This document shows positions 27,519 to 36,360 of a stretch of DNA of 64,000 nucleotides, in pieces. The position numbers and the translations under genes are program-made. The DNA is from S5-A14a sp050908895 (GTDB lineage Bacteria; Bacillota; Clostridia; Peptostreptococcales; Anaerovoracaceae). The stretch spans positions 1,116,001 through 1,180,000 of the forward strand of contig CP171222.1 of assembly GCA_050908895.1 (NCBI GenBank), in the 5' to 3' direction. The notes beneath the pieces were generated by a model that saw only the letters and a program-made list of their open reading frames with translations, did not search any database and was not told the DNA's origin. Numbering within the stretch: the stretch's first letter is position 1; each line of letters opens with the position of its first letter.

Positions 27519-27594
27519 GATCCATTAGCTCAGTCGGTAGAGCACTTGACTTTTAATCAAGGTGTCCGGAGTTCGAATCTCCGATGGATCACCA
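27519..27594 (+). tRNA. tRNA-Lys(TTT)
   Basis: Acceptor GATCCAT with ATGGATC, anticodon loop CTTTTAA, encoded CCA. Only 3 bases separate it from the glutamine tRNA. Confidence 0.97.
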
Positions 27595-27617
27595 ATTTAT
27601 TTGTTGTTTTGATCAGT

Positions 27618-27706
27618 GGAGAGGTATCGAAGTGGTCATAACGAGGCGGTCTTGAAAACCGTTTGGGTGCAAGCCCACGTGGGTTCGAATCCCACCCTCT
27701 CCGCCA
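27618..27706 (+). tRNA. tRNA-Ser(TGA)
   Basis: Acceptor GGAGAGG with CCTCTCC, anticodon loop CTTGAAA, long variable arm, encoded CCA. Confidence 0.97.
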
Positions 27707-27751
27707 TTAATTAGATGTTTGAATAGTTTATTAAAAGTTTAAATTCAGCTT

Positions 27752-27845
27752 GGAGAAGTACTCAAGAGGCTGAAGAGGACGGTTTGCTAAACCGTTAGGG
27801 TTCGTTATTTGGGCCGCATGGGTTCGAATCCCATCTTCTCCGCCA
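27752..27845 (+). tRNA. tRNA-Ser(GCT)
   Basis: Acceptor GGAGAAG with CTTCTCC, anticodon loop TTGCTAA, the longest variable arm of the cluster, encoded CCA. Confidence 0.97.
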
Positions 27846-27848
27846 TAT

Positions 27849-27924
27849 AGGGGTATAGCTCAGTTGGTAGAGCAGTGGTCTCCAAAACCACGTGCCGTGG
27901 GTTCGAATCCTACTGCCCCTGCCA
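27849..27924 (+). tRNA. tRNA-Trp(CCA)
   Basis: Acceptor AGGGGTA with TGCCCCT, anticodon loop CTCCAAA, encoded CCA. Confidence 0.97.
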
Positions 27925-27948
27925 ATTCTAAAATTTAATCTTTTGCTT

Positions 27949-28025
27949 CGGGGTGTAGCGCAGTTTGGTAGCGCAACTGGTTTGGGACCAGTGGGCCGCG
28001 GGTTCAAATCCTGCCACCCCGACCA
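27949..28025 (+). tRNA. tRNA-Pro(TGG)
   Basis: Acceptor CGGGGTG with CACCCCG, anticodon loop TTTGGGA, encoded CCA. Confidence 0.97.
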
Positions 28026-28043
28026 TTTTTTAAGAGTGAATTT

Positions 28044-28120
28044 GGGCCATTAGCTCAGTTGGTCAGAGCGTCCGGCTCATAACCGGCAGGTCCTGGGTTC
28101 AAGTCCCCGATGGCCCACCA
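28044..28120 (+). tRNA. tRNA-Met(CAT), elongator-like
   Basis: Acceptor GGGCCAT with ATGGCCC, anticodon loop CTCATAA, encoded CCA. It has a fully paired acceptor end, so it is not an initiator tRNA. A lysidine-modified isoleucine tRNA with the same anticodon cannot be fully excluded. Confidence 0.92.
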
Positions 28121-28124
28121 TTTT

Positions 28125-28200
28125 GCCCAGATAGCTCAGTAGGTAGAGCAGAGGACTGAAAATCCTCGTGTCCTTGGTTCAATTCCGAGTCTGGGCACCA
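28125..28200 (+). tRNA. tRNA-Phe(GAA)
   Basis: Acceptor GCCCAGA with TCTGGGC, anticodon loop CTGAAAA, encoded CCA. It is the last tRNA of the operon. Confidence 0.97.
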
Positions 28201-28208
28201 TTAGGAGA

Positions 28209-28236
28209 ACACCGAGGTTAACTTGGTGTTTTTTTA
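28209..28236 (+). terminator. Terminator of the tRNA operon
   Basis: AACACCGAG, loop GTTA, CTTGGTGTT, then a run of T. It lies 8 bases after the last tRNA. Confidence 0.9.
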
Positions 28237-28346
28237 TTACTTTAAATTGTATTAACTATATATGTACGGATGTAATAAGCATGATTGTAAGTTTTACATA
28301 GATTTTATTGTATTTTATATAAGTTGATTTATAAGAAAGGCATGTG

Positions 28347-29660
28347 ATGGGAGATAATTTATTAAAAGAAGATAATGGAAGCATATATGAATCAAGAGAT
28401 ATTACTGATTCAGAATTTGATTTATTTGTCAAAAATCATGAGCATGGAGATATTTGTCAACTATCTACGTGGGCTAAAGTTAAGAGTCCTCAGTGGTACA
28501 ATAGAAAAGTAGCAATTTACAAAGGTGATATTTTAGTTGGAGTTGCATCCCTTTTGTTTAGAAAAATACCCAAAACTTCTTGGACATTATGTTATTCTCC
28601 TCGAGGTTTTGTAATGGACTATAGTGACGCTGAAATTGTAGGAGCTATGATTAATGCTGTAAAAGAAGTTGCAAAAGAAGAAAATTCATTTGAAATTAAA
28701 ATTGATCCTAGCGTATCGATATATTCTAATTCTAATACTGTTGATATACTAGGGAGATATGGCTTTATACATTCAGGATTTAAAATGGGTATAGAGGGTG
28801 CCCAGCCAAGATATACAATGTATACAGATATATCTGATGATTTAGAAACCGTAAAGAGTTCTTTTTCGTCTATGGCTAAACGTCGCATAAATAACGCACT
28901 TAAAAATCCAATTACATGTAGGGAGTATGACAGAAGTTATCTACCTGTATTTGCAGATTTGATGATGATAACAGGTGAACGGGATAATTTTGACACTAGA
29001 GATATAAGCTATTTTAATAAAATATTTGACAACCTGGGACCAAATGGCGATGCAAGACTTTTTCTTACATCTACAACTTACAACGATATACTTTCAAAAA
29101 AAGAATCTGAAAAAAATGCATTGAATAAGGAGATAAATAATTTAAATAAAAAATTATACAGAATAAATCAAGAAACAGATGATAAGAAATTTCATTTACA
29201 GAAAGATATTTATGGGAAAATACAAAAACTGGAAAAAGTAAACGAAGATATTGTTCTTATTAAAGATAAGATAGACTCTGGTGAAGATCCTGAAAAATCA
29301 ATATATTTGTCAGGCGCAATTTTAGCGTTTTGTGGTCCAATAGCATATTATTTATATGGAGCATCTTCTAATGAATATAGAGATCTTTATCCTAACTATT
29401 TAATGCAATGGACAATGATGAAGGCTTCTAAGGCAAAAGGATGTAGATTTTATGATTTTGGAGCAGTTAGTGGATATACAGAGCAAGAAGATTTAAAATA
29501 TGATCATATGGCAGGATTGTATGAATTTAAGCGACTATTTGGAACAAAGATGTATGAAAGAGTAGGCGAGTTTAATTTAGTTTTAAAGCCAGGTATTGAA
29601 AAAATATTTAAATTTGCCATGAAGGTAAGGCTTGCACTTATAAAGTTTAAGAAACGATAA
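28347..29660 (+). CDS. FemABX-family peptidyltransferase (peptidoglycan branch ligase)
   Basis: This roughly 437-residue enzyme belongs to the family that uses aminoacyl-tRNA to add residues to the lipid II stem peptide. Two acyltransferase-like halves are visible: QLSTWAKVK and YSPRGFVMDY in the first, and GAVSGYTEQEDLKYDHMAGLYEFKRLFG in the second. Between them, at about residues 250-310, is a charged helical hairpin (EKNALNKEINNLNKKLYRI), as in FemA and MurM. It acts at the inner membrane face and sets the cross-bridge. AGAAAGG lies 6 bases before the ATG at 28347; an adjacent in-frame GTG at 28344 is too close to it. It follows the tRNA operon, a suggestive but separate transcription unit. 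The amino acid added is unknown. Confidence 0.9.
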   Translation: MGDNLLKEDNGSIYESRDITDSEFDLFVKNHEHGDICQLSTWAKVKSPQWYNRKVAIYKGDILVGVASLLFRKIPKTSWTLCYSPRGFVMDYSDAEIVGAMINAVKEVAKEENSFEIKIDPSVSIYSNSNTVDILGRYGFIHSGFKMGIEGAQPRYTMYTDISDDLETVKSSFSSMAKRRINNALKNPITCREYDRSYLPVFADLMMITGERDNFDTRDISYFNKIFDNLGPNGDARLFLTSTTYNDILSKKESEKNALNKEINNLNKKLYRINQETDDKKFHLQKDIYGKIQKLEKVNEDIVLIKDKIDSGEDPEKSIYLSGAILAFCGPIAYYLYGASSNEYRDLYPNYLMQWTMMKASKAKGCRFYDFGAVSGYTEQEDLKYDHMAGLYEFKRLFGTKMYERVGEFNLVLKPGIEKIFKFAMKVRLALIKFKKR

Positions 29661-29733
29661 AATTTGTCAAATATACATTGCTAAATTTGATAGAGTTTTC
29701 AGGTAAATTTGTAATGCAATTAGAGGAGGATAT

Positions 29734-30318
29734 ATGGCACAGCTATATTTTAGATACAGCACAATGAATGCTGGCAAATCGATAGAGCTAATTAAAGTAG
29801 CTTATAATTATGAAGAAAGAGGTAAAAAGGTCCTTACACTTGTGCCTTCTGCAGATAACAGATATGGAACAGGAGTTATTACATCTCGAATAGGTATTCA
29901 GAGACAAGCAACTATGGTCTCTAATGATACAAATATTTTGGAAGTATTTATGAGAGAGCGAGAAAAAGCTGATATTGATTGTGTTTTAATCGATGAGTGT
30001 CAATTTTTGAAGAAACACCATGTGCAGGAACTTGTTGAAATTGTAGACAGTTTTAATGTACCGGTATTGGCGTATGGATTAAAGAATGATTTTCGAAACG
30101 AAATGTTCGAAGGATCTTACTATTTGCTTATATACGCAGATAAAATTGAAGAAATAAAAACCATTTGTTGGTGTGGTAGAAAAGCAACTATGGTTGCCAG
30201 AATTGTTGACGGGGAGATTGTTAAAAAAGGTGATCAAGTTGTCATTGGAGGTAATGACATGTACGTTTCCCTCTGTCGAAAGCATTATAATGATGGAAGA
30301 TTTAAACCGGATAGATAG
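29734..30318 (+). CDS. tdk: Thymidine kinase
   Basis: This 194-residue type II thymidine kinase has a P-loop in YSTMNAGKSIELI, the DECQFL magnesium site, a lasso region around VLAYGLKNDFRNEMFEGS and zinc-binding cysteines in ICWCGRKA and SLCRKHY. It phosphorylates thymidine for salvage. AGAGGAGG precedes the ATG. It is single-gene, ended by a bidirectional terminator. It fits with deoC and hpt in showing nucleoside scavenging. Confidence 0.95.
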   Translation: MAQLYFRYSTMNAGKSIELIKVAYNYEERGKKVLTLVPSADNRYGTGVITSRIGIQRQATMVSNDTNILEVFMREREKADIDCVLIDECQFLKKHHVQELVEIVDSFNVPVLAYGLKNDFRNEMFEGSYYLLIYADKIEEIKTICWCGRKATMVARIVDGEIVKKGDQVVIGGNDMYVSLCRKHYNDGRFKPDR

Positions 30319-30352
30319 ATGCATAGGATAAAACGTGTTGATAAGGTACACA

Positions 30353-30403
30353 TATACTATATACTTAAAAAGCTTATTGAAAACTATTTAATTATATAGT
30401 ATA
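30353..30403. repeat. 11-bp inverted repeat in the tdk-GTPase gap
   Basis: TATACTATATA and its exact complement TATATAGTATA are separated by 29 bases. Function unknown; it could be an operator or a weak secondary structure. The rest of this 225-base gap holds only the terminator below. Confidence 0.4.
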
Positions 30404-30490
30404 GTGAAAATGAAGTAATCTGCTGTTTCGGGGGAGTGGATTATAGTAAATAATATATAAGTTAAATGCACATATGAGCCTATAAAAGTT

Positions 30491-30532
30491 GGCCTTCTAT
30501 GGTATTTTTATTTTACCGTAGAAGGCTATTTT
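30491..30532. terminator. Bidirectional terminator between tdk and the GTPase gene
   Basis: Arms GCCTTCTATGGTA and TACCGTAGAAGGC with a T-rich loop; it lies between convergent genes. Confidence 0.75.
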
Positions 30533-30543
30533 CATTTATTATT

Positions 30544-31821
30544 TTACAGACTTTTTGTCATCGGATTTTTAATTCTTTTATTTTCTTTTCTAATAAGTTG
30601 TTTGAAAATTTTTCTTGTTTTTTTCATTGGTACATCTGAAATAAAATGAGTAATTGCAGCGTTGCCAATTGCCTTTGTTCCTGTCATTGCGATTGCTGAG
30701 CTAATGGCTGAGCCGGCAAATGGAAGTACATTAGCAATTTTTGAGATCTGTTGAGCAATGCCTCTAAAGATTATTCCGGCACCTGCAACACCACCAAGAC
30801 TTATAATAAATTCTAGCCCGGTTTTAACATTTATATTTCTACCGCTTAATCTTGCAATCATAGCAACCATAAGAGATTGAAGAGTTATAAGCACATAAAG
30901 GTCCGCAATAGGAATAGGGGACAAGGCAATTACTGCTGCCATTCCTGAAAATAAATTTACAAGACGTTTAGAAATATTAGATAAAACTTCATCTAATTTA
31001 AAGGTCATTTTAAAACCCATCCGTGCATCCGAATCATTAATCATTTTTTCTATCGAAGATCTTAAGGTATTCAAGTTATATGAACTTAGAGCAGAAAATG
31101 GTACAACATCACCGATAAGAGATCCATGTGATAAAATAACTTTTTTATAGTAGTTAATTGCATCCCTAATATTATTTTTGTCAGTGGTAATTGATAAGGC
31201 AAGATCAAGCTTTTCTTTGGTTCCATCCATTAGGTCATGATATAAATTGTTTGACTGCCCATCTGCTTTTGTTAGAACAACTAAAACCGGCAATGAATGA
31301 GCCAAATTTTCATTTACAGCTGCTAAATAGCTAATCTCTGTATCTATATTTTTTCTATCACCAGAGTCGATAGTTAGTATGCCGATATCAGCATAAAAAT
31401 TAACTCCCTGATTTACTTTTTTAGTGCGAATATCCTCTGAATCATTATCAGAGAAACCTGTAGTTTCTAAAACTTCTATTGCAATTTCTTTACCGGAAAT
31501 TGAATTATAAATAGTCATATCTTGACTAAGTTTAAGATTACTAAATATCATATCATCGACGGAAGAGCCGGATAAAGCACTAATCAATGTAGTTTTTCCT
31601 GATCCAGGTTTTCCAACAATGAGTATTCTAGGGGGTCTATGGGAATTAATGGAATCCATCAACCTTTCCAATTCTTCATCTTCACCCAAGTGTTTTTTTA
31701 ATAATGTCTTCGTTGAAGATGGTATAAAAAAGGGTAAATCGTCCAGAATTTCTTCCAGCTTAGAATAGTAATTTTGAACGTTTTGTAGTCTGTCTATTAT
31801 AATTTTTTTATCGTTTTTCAT
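30544..31821 (-). CDS. P-loop GTPase with C-terminal membrane-associated domain (YcjF/DUF697-like)
   Basis: This 425-residue protein has a helical N-terminus and a GTPase core at about 65-250: Walker A VGKPGSGKTT, a G3-like TTGFSDND and G4 LTKADG. A C-terminal half follows with hydrophobic helices and Gly/Ala-rich segments (GAGIIFRGIAQQ, LPFAGSAISSAIAMTG) that resembles the DUF697/YcjF family. Such proteins associate with the inner membrane and are linked to stress, but their role is not well defined. The G3 motif is TTGF rather than DTPG. AAAGGAGAG lies before the ATG. It is a single gene on the minus strand between two terminator or promoter regions. Confidence 0.8.
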   Translation of the reverse strand: MKNDKKIIIDRLQNVQNYYSKLEEILDDLPFFIPSSTKTLLKKHLGEDEELERLMDSINSHRPPRILIVGKPGSGKTTLISALSGSSVDDMIFSNLKLSQDMTIYNSISGKEIAIEVLETTGFSDNDSEDIRTKKVNQGVNFYADIGILTIDSGDRKNIDTEISYLAAVNENLAHSLPVLVVLTKADGQSNNLYHDLMDGTKEKLDLALSITTDKNNIRDAINYYKKVILSHGSLIGDVVPFSALSSYNLNTLRSSIEKMINDSDARMGFKMTFKLDEVLSNISKRLVNLFSGMAAVIALSPIPIADLYVLITLQSLMVAMIARLSGRNINVKTGLEFIISLGGVAGAGIIFRGIAQQISKIANVLPFAGSAISSAIAMTGTKAIGNAAITHFISDVPMKKTRKIFKQLIRKENKRIKNPMTKSL

Positions 31822-32099
31822 ATTTCTCTCCTTTTCTATAATAACAAATTTTTACCCTCAAAATGCTTTTTTAAAAGAATGATGTTTTCGATTGAGCATT
31901 GATAAATTTAAATTTTATAATTATATAAACAGGTAAGATTAGCTTTATAAATGCATTATATCATATAGTATATTTCTCATACACAAATAAATATAATTAT
32001 TGTGTAAATTAAAAATCTAAACTCGTAATAGATATTTAAATGTTTATTTGATATAATTTAAACAATATTATAAACATTTTGAAGAACAAGGAGGTCGAA

Positions 32100-34048
32100 A
32101 TGTATAAAAGAAATAAGCTGCTAGCAATTGTTGTTGTTATTGCTATGATCATGACATCATCTAGCATTATATCTTTTGGAGAATCTGAAGGTACAACTTT
32201 TGATTCTTTAAATGTAACTAAGGATAACGCAATTATTTTGTACACTAATGATGTTCATGGTGGAGTAAGTTCAAATGTCTTCTACACAGGGAATGATAAA
32301 TCTTTAGGGTATGCAGGTTTGGCGGCATTAAAGGAGAAGGCAAAGAGAATTGCTGCAGGAGTTCTTCTTGTAGACAATGGAGATTCTATCCAGGGTTCTG
32401 TACCAAATACAATGAGTGAAGGTAAGAGATCAATAGAGCTTATGAAACAAGTAGGATATGATATTCTTATACCGGGAAATCACGAATTCGATTGGGGAAT
32501 AGATAATTTTTTGAAAAATATTAAAGGGACAAATCTTAATTATATTTGTGCTAATTTTACTCATATGGATGGTAAGAGAGCTTTTGATAAACCATATGAC
32601 ATCAGAACTTTTAATATATCTGGAAAAGACTACAAAGTTGGCTTTATAGGAATTGATACACCGGAATCAATATCTAAGGGTACTCCTAAGTACTTCCAAG
32701 ATAAAGACGGTAAGTTTATTTACTCTTTTAATGCAGAGAAAAATGAGGAATTATATGAACTTATTCAGCAAAATATCAATGCCGCAAAAGATGCAGGAGC
32801 TTAGTTTTTTGTAATCATGGGGCATATGGGTGATGCAAGTGGTACACCGGGTTGGTATTCCGGCGATGTAATGGCTAACACTAGTGGGGCAGATGTATTC
32901 TTAGATGGTCATGCTCACAGTGTAATCCCTTCTAAACTAGTTAAAAATTCTGAAGGTAAGGATGTAATTCTAACATCAACAGGAAGCAAGCTTTCCAATA
33001 TTGGAGTTTTGAAGTTATCTGTAAAAGATGGAAAGCTTATGGGTGAAACTGCTTTGATAGATAGAATAACAGATGATGAAAAATCGTCTTATGAATATAA
33101 GAGACTCGAGAATGCAGTTAATGCAGAATTTGAAAAATATAAGTATTTAGAAAAAAATTTAGGTAAAACTGAATTCCCGCTAGTAATTAAAGATCCTTCA
33201 AATGGAAAAAGAATAATTAGAAATTCAAATACTAATTTAGGCGATTTCCTAACAGATGGATACCTGTGGTATGCGGAAAATGATCCGGAAGGTAAAGGCT
33301 TTGTTAAAGCTGATTTAGCTATTTTAAATGGAGGATCTATCCGTGCGGATATTTCCGGGAAGGACATAAATTACTTGAATATTTTAACGGTGTTTCCCTG
33401 GAATACGAGGATTGCTGAAATTAAAGTAAAAGGACAGACTATTGTGGACGCTCTAGAAATGGGAGCGAGATTAAGTCCTGAAGAAAATGGAGGCTTCCTT
33501 CATGGCAGTAATCTAACTTATGAAATTAATCAGTCTGTTAAATCTAATGTTGTTCTTGATAGTAAAAAGATGTTTGTAAAAGTTAATGGTGACTATAAAA
33601 AAGGTGGTTATAGAGTTCAAAATGTAAAAATTGGTGGAATACCGGTTGATTTAAACAAAGAATATAATATGGTTATCAATGCTTATTACTATAAGAACTT
33701 TGGCGATGGAATGAGTATGTTTCAGAATGTTAAAGCCATAGTGGATGATGATACTGTAATTGATATCAATGTAATTTCCGCATATTTAGAAAGAGGTCTT
33801 AACGGCAAGGTACCGGAAAAATATAGAAATCCATATGGAGAAAATAGAATAAATTTTGTCGCTGATTCAGCGAGAACTGAAAATAACACAAAGGAAACAA
33901 AAATTATAAAAGATAAAAATTATAAAAGACAAAGATTTAAAAGATAAAGCTGTTAATACGGGTGATTCAGGCGAACTGTATATACGCAATAATTGTTATG
34001 GCAGCAGTCGGTTCGGTTATAATTTTAAGACGGGAAGGTTTAAAATAG
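32100..34048 (+). pseudogene. Wall-anchored 5'-nucleotidase/metallophosphatase, broken by three lesions
   Basis: The reading frame encodes a UshA-type secreted 5'-nucleotidase. It has a signal peptide (LLAIVVVIAMIMTSSS), metal ligands YTNDVHGG, DNGDS, GNHEFDWG and GHMGD, GHAHS, and the C-terminal nucleotide-binding domain (GGSIRADI). It is interrupted by an in-frame TAG at 32802, where relatives have an acidic or neutral residue before FVIMGH. Near 33930 the frame moves by one base in an A-rich stretch, after which KAVNTGDSGELY appears in the new frame. A further one-base shift near 33982 restores a hydrophobic anchor and the basic tail RREGLK, ending at 34048. So the ancestor was 5' nucleotidase plus a sorting signal. 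AAGGAGG precedes the ATG at 32100. Sequencing error could explain one lesion but not easily three. Confidence 0.8.
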
Positions 34049-34055
34049 CTCTGCC

Positions 34056-34084
34056 TTGACATTTGTAGATATTTATGATACCAT
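34056..34084 (+). promoter_or_regulatory. Probable promoter of the rimP-nusA-infB operon
   Basis: TTGACA is followed after 17 bases by TACCAT. The -35 is perfect and the -10 weak; a TATGAT sits closer, at poor spacing. Confidence 0.5.
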
Positions 34085-34108
34085 AAACAAGTAATTTAGA
34101 GTTTTTAG

Positions 34109-34132
34109 AAAGAGTGGGGAAGCCCACTCTTT
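34109..34132 (+). promoter_or_regulatory. rimP leader hairpin
   Basis: A perfect 10-bp stem (AAAGAGTGGG with CCCACTCTTT) and GAAG loop lie in the short leader of rimP, followed by TTTCAGTTTT. It may act as an attenuator for the operon. Confidence 0.6.
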
Positions 34133-34152
34133 CAGTTTTGTAGAGGTTAAGA

Positions 34153-34641
34153 ATGTCAAGGAAAATTGAAAACTTAGTCGTTAATCTACTAAATGATTAT
34201 TTAAAAGGTGAGGATTTAACTCTTTGGGATTTTACAATGAACAAAGAAGGTAGGAATCATGTTCTTCGTATTTTTATTGATAAGGAAGAAGGATATATTG
34301 GCACAGATGATTGTGAAAAAGTAAGTAAATATTTAAGTAAAATGCTAGATGCTTACGAAGCTGAAATGCCATCATCATATTACTTAGAAGTTTCTTCTCC
34401 GGGGATGGATAGAGAGTTAAAAACTCAGGAGCAACTGGATAAATATATTGGGCAAATGGTTGACATTAAATTATACAGTGGTATAGATGGAATGAAGGTA
34501 TTCCAAGGGAAACTAGAGGGAGCGACACCGGCAGAAATCAAGTTATTGGCTTTTATTCCCGAAAATAAGACCATTAAAGAAGTTCCTTATACTTTTAAAA
34601 AAGACAAAATTGCTAAAATTAATTTGGCTGTAATATTTTAA
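34153..34641 (+). CDS. rimP: Ribosome maturation factor RimP
   Basis: This 162-residue protein is needed for assembly of the small ribosomal subunit. The N-terminal half has LRIFIDKEEGYIGTDDCEKVSKYL and the diagnostic YLEVSSPGMDREL; a small Sm-like domain follows. It opens the conserved rimP-nusA-ylxR-ylxQ-infB operon. AGAGGTTAAG lies before the ATG. Confidence 0.95.
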   Translation: MSRKIENLVVNLLNDYLKGEDLTLWDFTMNKEGRNHVLRIFIDKEEGYIGTDDCEKVSKYLSKMLDAYEAEMPSSYYLEVSSPGMDRELKTQEQLDKYIGQMVDIKLYSGIDGMKVFQGKLEGATPAEIKLLAFIPENKTIKEVPYTFKKDKIAKINLAVIF

Positions 34642-34652
34642 AGGAGGTTGGA

Positions 34653-35747
34653 ATGAACGCAGAGTTTATCGAAGCGCTGAATACTCTGGAAAAAGACAGA
34701 GGAATTCCAAAAGAAATTTTACTAGATACTATTGAAAATGCAGTACTGGCAGCTTATAAGAAAAACTACGGCACATCTCAAAATGTAAGAGTTGTTATAG
34801 ATCCGGATCTAGGCGAACTCATGGTATTAATGAGGAGAGACATTGTAGAAAATGTTGTAGATGATACAGTAGAGATGTCATTAGAAGAGGCACATGAGAT
34901 TGATCCGAGGTATCAAATCGGTGATGGTATTGAATACCAAGTAATGCCAAAGGATTTCGGTCGTATCGCAGCTCAGACGGCAAAACAAGTTGTTGTCCAG
35001 AGAATTAGAGAGAAAGAAAGAGAAATGGTATACGAGAGGTATATTTCTGCAGAAGGACAAATTATTACCGGAAGAGTTCACAGAAAAGCAGGAAGGACAA
35101 TCTTTGTAAGCTTAGATGGTACGGAAGGTGTTTTGCCGGCAGCAGAACAAATGCCAGGTGAAAACTTTCAAGTTAATGATATAGTAAAAGCATACGTAAT
35201 TGAAGTTAGAAAGACATACAAAGGTCCACAGGTTTACTTATCAAGATCTCATCCGGGATTTATAAGACGTCTATTTGAAATTGAAATTCCTGAGATTGAA
35301 GATGGAACCGTAAGGATTGTGAATATAGCAAGGGAAGCAGGATCAAGAACAAAACTAACTGTTGCTACAGATTATGAAAATGTAGATCCGATAGGTGCAT
35401 GTGTAGGCAATCGTGGCTTAAGAGTACAGCAGATTGCTGATGAAATTCATGGAGAAAAAATAGATATTATTGAATGGAGTGAAAATCCGGAAATTTTGAT
35501 TGCTAATGTACTCAGTCCGGCGAAGGTATCAAAAGTTATAATTAACGATTTAGATGAATGTACTGCAACTGTTGTAGTGCCGGACTACCAACTTTCCCTA
35601 GCAATCGGTAAAGAGGGTCAGAATGTAAGACTTGCAGCACGAGTGAGTGGATGGAAAATAGATATTAAGAGTGAAACACAGTATGAATCATTCGATGAAG
35701 ATCTCAATCAAGAATTTGTTGAGCTGGATATAGATGATGAAGACTAA
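34653..35747 (+). CDS. nusA: Transcription termination/antitermination factor NusA
   Basis: This 364-residue protein has the Firmicute NusA layout: an RNA polymerase-binding N-terminal domain, an S1 domain near residues 135-200 (GQIITGRVHRKAGRTIFVSL), then two KH domains with CVGNRGLRVQQI and AIGKEGQNVRLAARVSGW. It lacks the C-terminal acidic repeats of the E. coli protein, as is normal here. It controls pausing and termination. AAAGGAGG precedes the ATG. It overlaps ylxR. Confidence 0.97.
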   Translation: MNAEFIEALNTLEKDRGIPKEILLDTIENAVLAAYKKNYGTSQNVRVVIDPDLGELMVLMRRDIVENVVDDTVEMSLEEAHEIDPRYQIGDGIEYQVMPKDFGRIAAQTAKQVVVQRIREKEREMVYERYISAEGQIITGRVHRKAGRTIFVSLDGTEGVLPAAEQMPGENFQVNDIVKAYVIEVRKTYKGPQVYLSRSHPGFIRRLFEIEIPEIEDGTVRIVNIAREAGSRTKLTVATDYENVDPIGACVGNRGLRVQQIADEIHGEKIDIIEWSENPEILIANVLSPAKVSKVIINDLDECTATVVVPDYQLSLAIGKEGQNVRLAARVSGWKIDIKSETQYESFDEDLNQEFVELDIDDED

Positions 35748-36006
35748 TTTACCACAGAGAAAGTGCATTGGTTGTCAAAAAAGTTTTGACCAAAGCAGTC
35801 TTTTGCGCATATCATACTTTAACGGTGAACTTAACTTAGATAAAGGCTCTAAGAGCAACGGCCGAGGGGTTTATTTGTGCAAAGATATAAACTGTATTAA
35901 GATTGCTTTTAAGAAAAAGGCATTTAATCGCAACTTTAAAACTGCTTTAGATCAAAAAATGCTGGATAAGTTAGAAAAAAATATAATAAATGCCATAGAA
36001 AAATAG
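35737..36006 (+). CDS. rnpM: YlxR family RNA-binding protein (RnpM)
   Basis: This 89-residue DUF448 protein has the signature LPQRKCIGCQKSF, then KSNGRGVYLC and a basic C-terminal half. Recent work on Bacillus links the family to RNase P regulation. The start overlaps the end of nusA by 11 bases; ATG codons at 35734 and 35737 are adjacent. Coupled translation is likely. Confidence 0.92.
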   Translation: MKTNLPQRKCIGCQKSFDQSSLLRISYFNGELNLDKGSKSNGRGVYLCKDINCIKIAFKKKAFNRNFKTALDQKMLDKLEKNIINAIEK

Positions 36007-36032
36007 GAGAAACTGAAATAGATAATACAATT

Positions 36033-36344
36033 ATGAATGAAAACAAAGTATACAAATACTTGGGTTTTGCAGCGAGAGCGAGAAGTTTGGCTGTCGGTGC
36101 AACAGCTGTGCAACAATTAATAAGGAAGAAGAAAGCAAAGCTGGTTATAATTGGCGAAGAGGTAGGTGAGAATACTAAAAAGAAACTCATTCCTATTTGC
36201 GAAAACTATGATGTTAAATTTATAATCTATGGCAGCTGTGACATGCTTAGCCATGCTACAGGTAAGGTAGATAAAGGAATTTTTGCTCTAGAAGATGAAA
36301 ACTTGTCTAGAGCCATTATAGAAGAAATTGATAAATCAATTTAG
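36033..36344 (+). CDS. ylxQ: L7Ae-family ribosomal protein YlxQ
   Basis: This 103-residue L7Ae/L30e-type RNA-binding protein has KYLGFAARARSLAVGATAV and a basic KKKAKLVIIGEE segment, and would bind kink-turn RNA. It sits between ylxR and infB in the usual order. The AGGAGA motif at 36005 lies more than 20 bases before the ATG, which is unusual; a rare ATA or ATT codon slightly upstream would be better placed, so the true start may be a few residues earlier. Confidence 0.9.
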   Translation: MNENKVYKYLGFAARARSLAVGATAVQQLIRKKKAKLVIIGEEVGENTKKKLIPICENYDVKFIIYGSCDMLSHATGKVDKGIFALEDENLSRAIIEEIDKSI

Positions 36345-36360
36345 AAAGGGAGGAGTACTA

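Noticed and set aside
32802..32804. Amber codon as pyrrolysine or programmed read-through
   Set aside because: No special context or pyl genes were seen and the same gene has two more frame lesions, so decay is the simpler reading.
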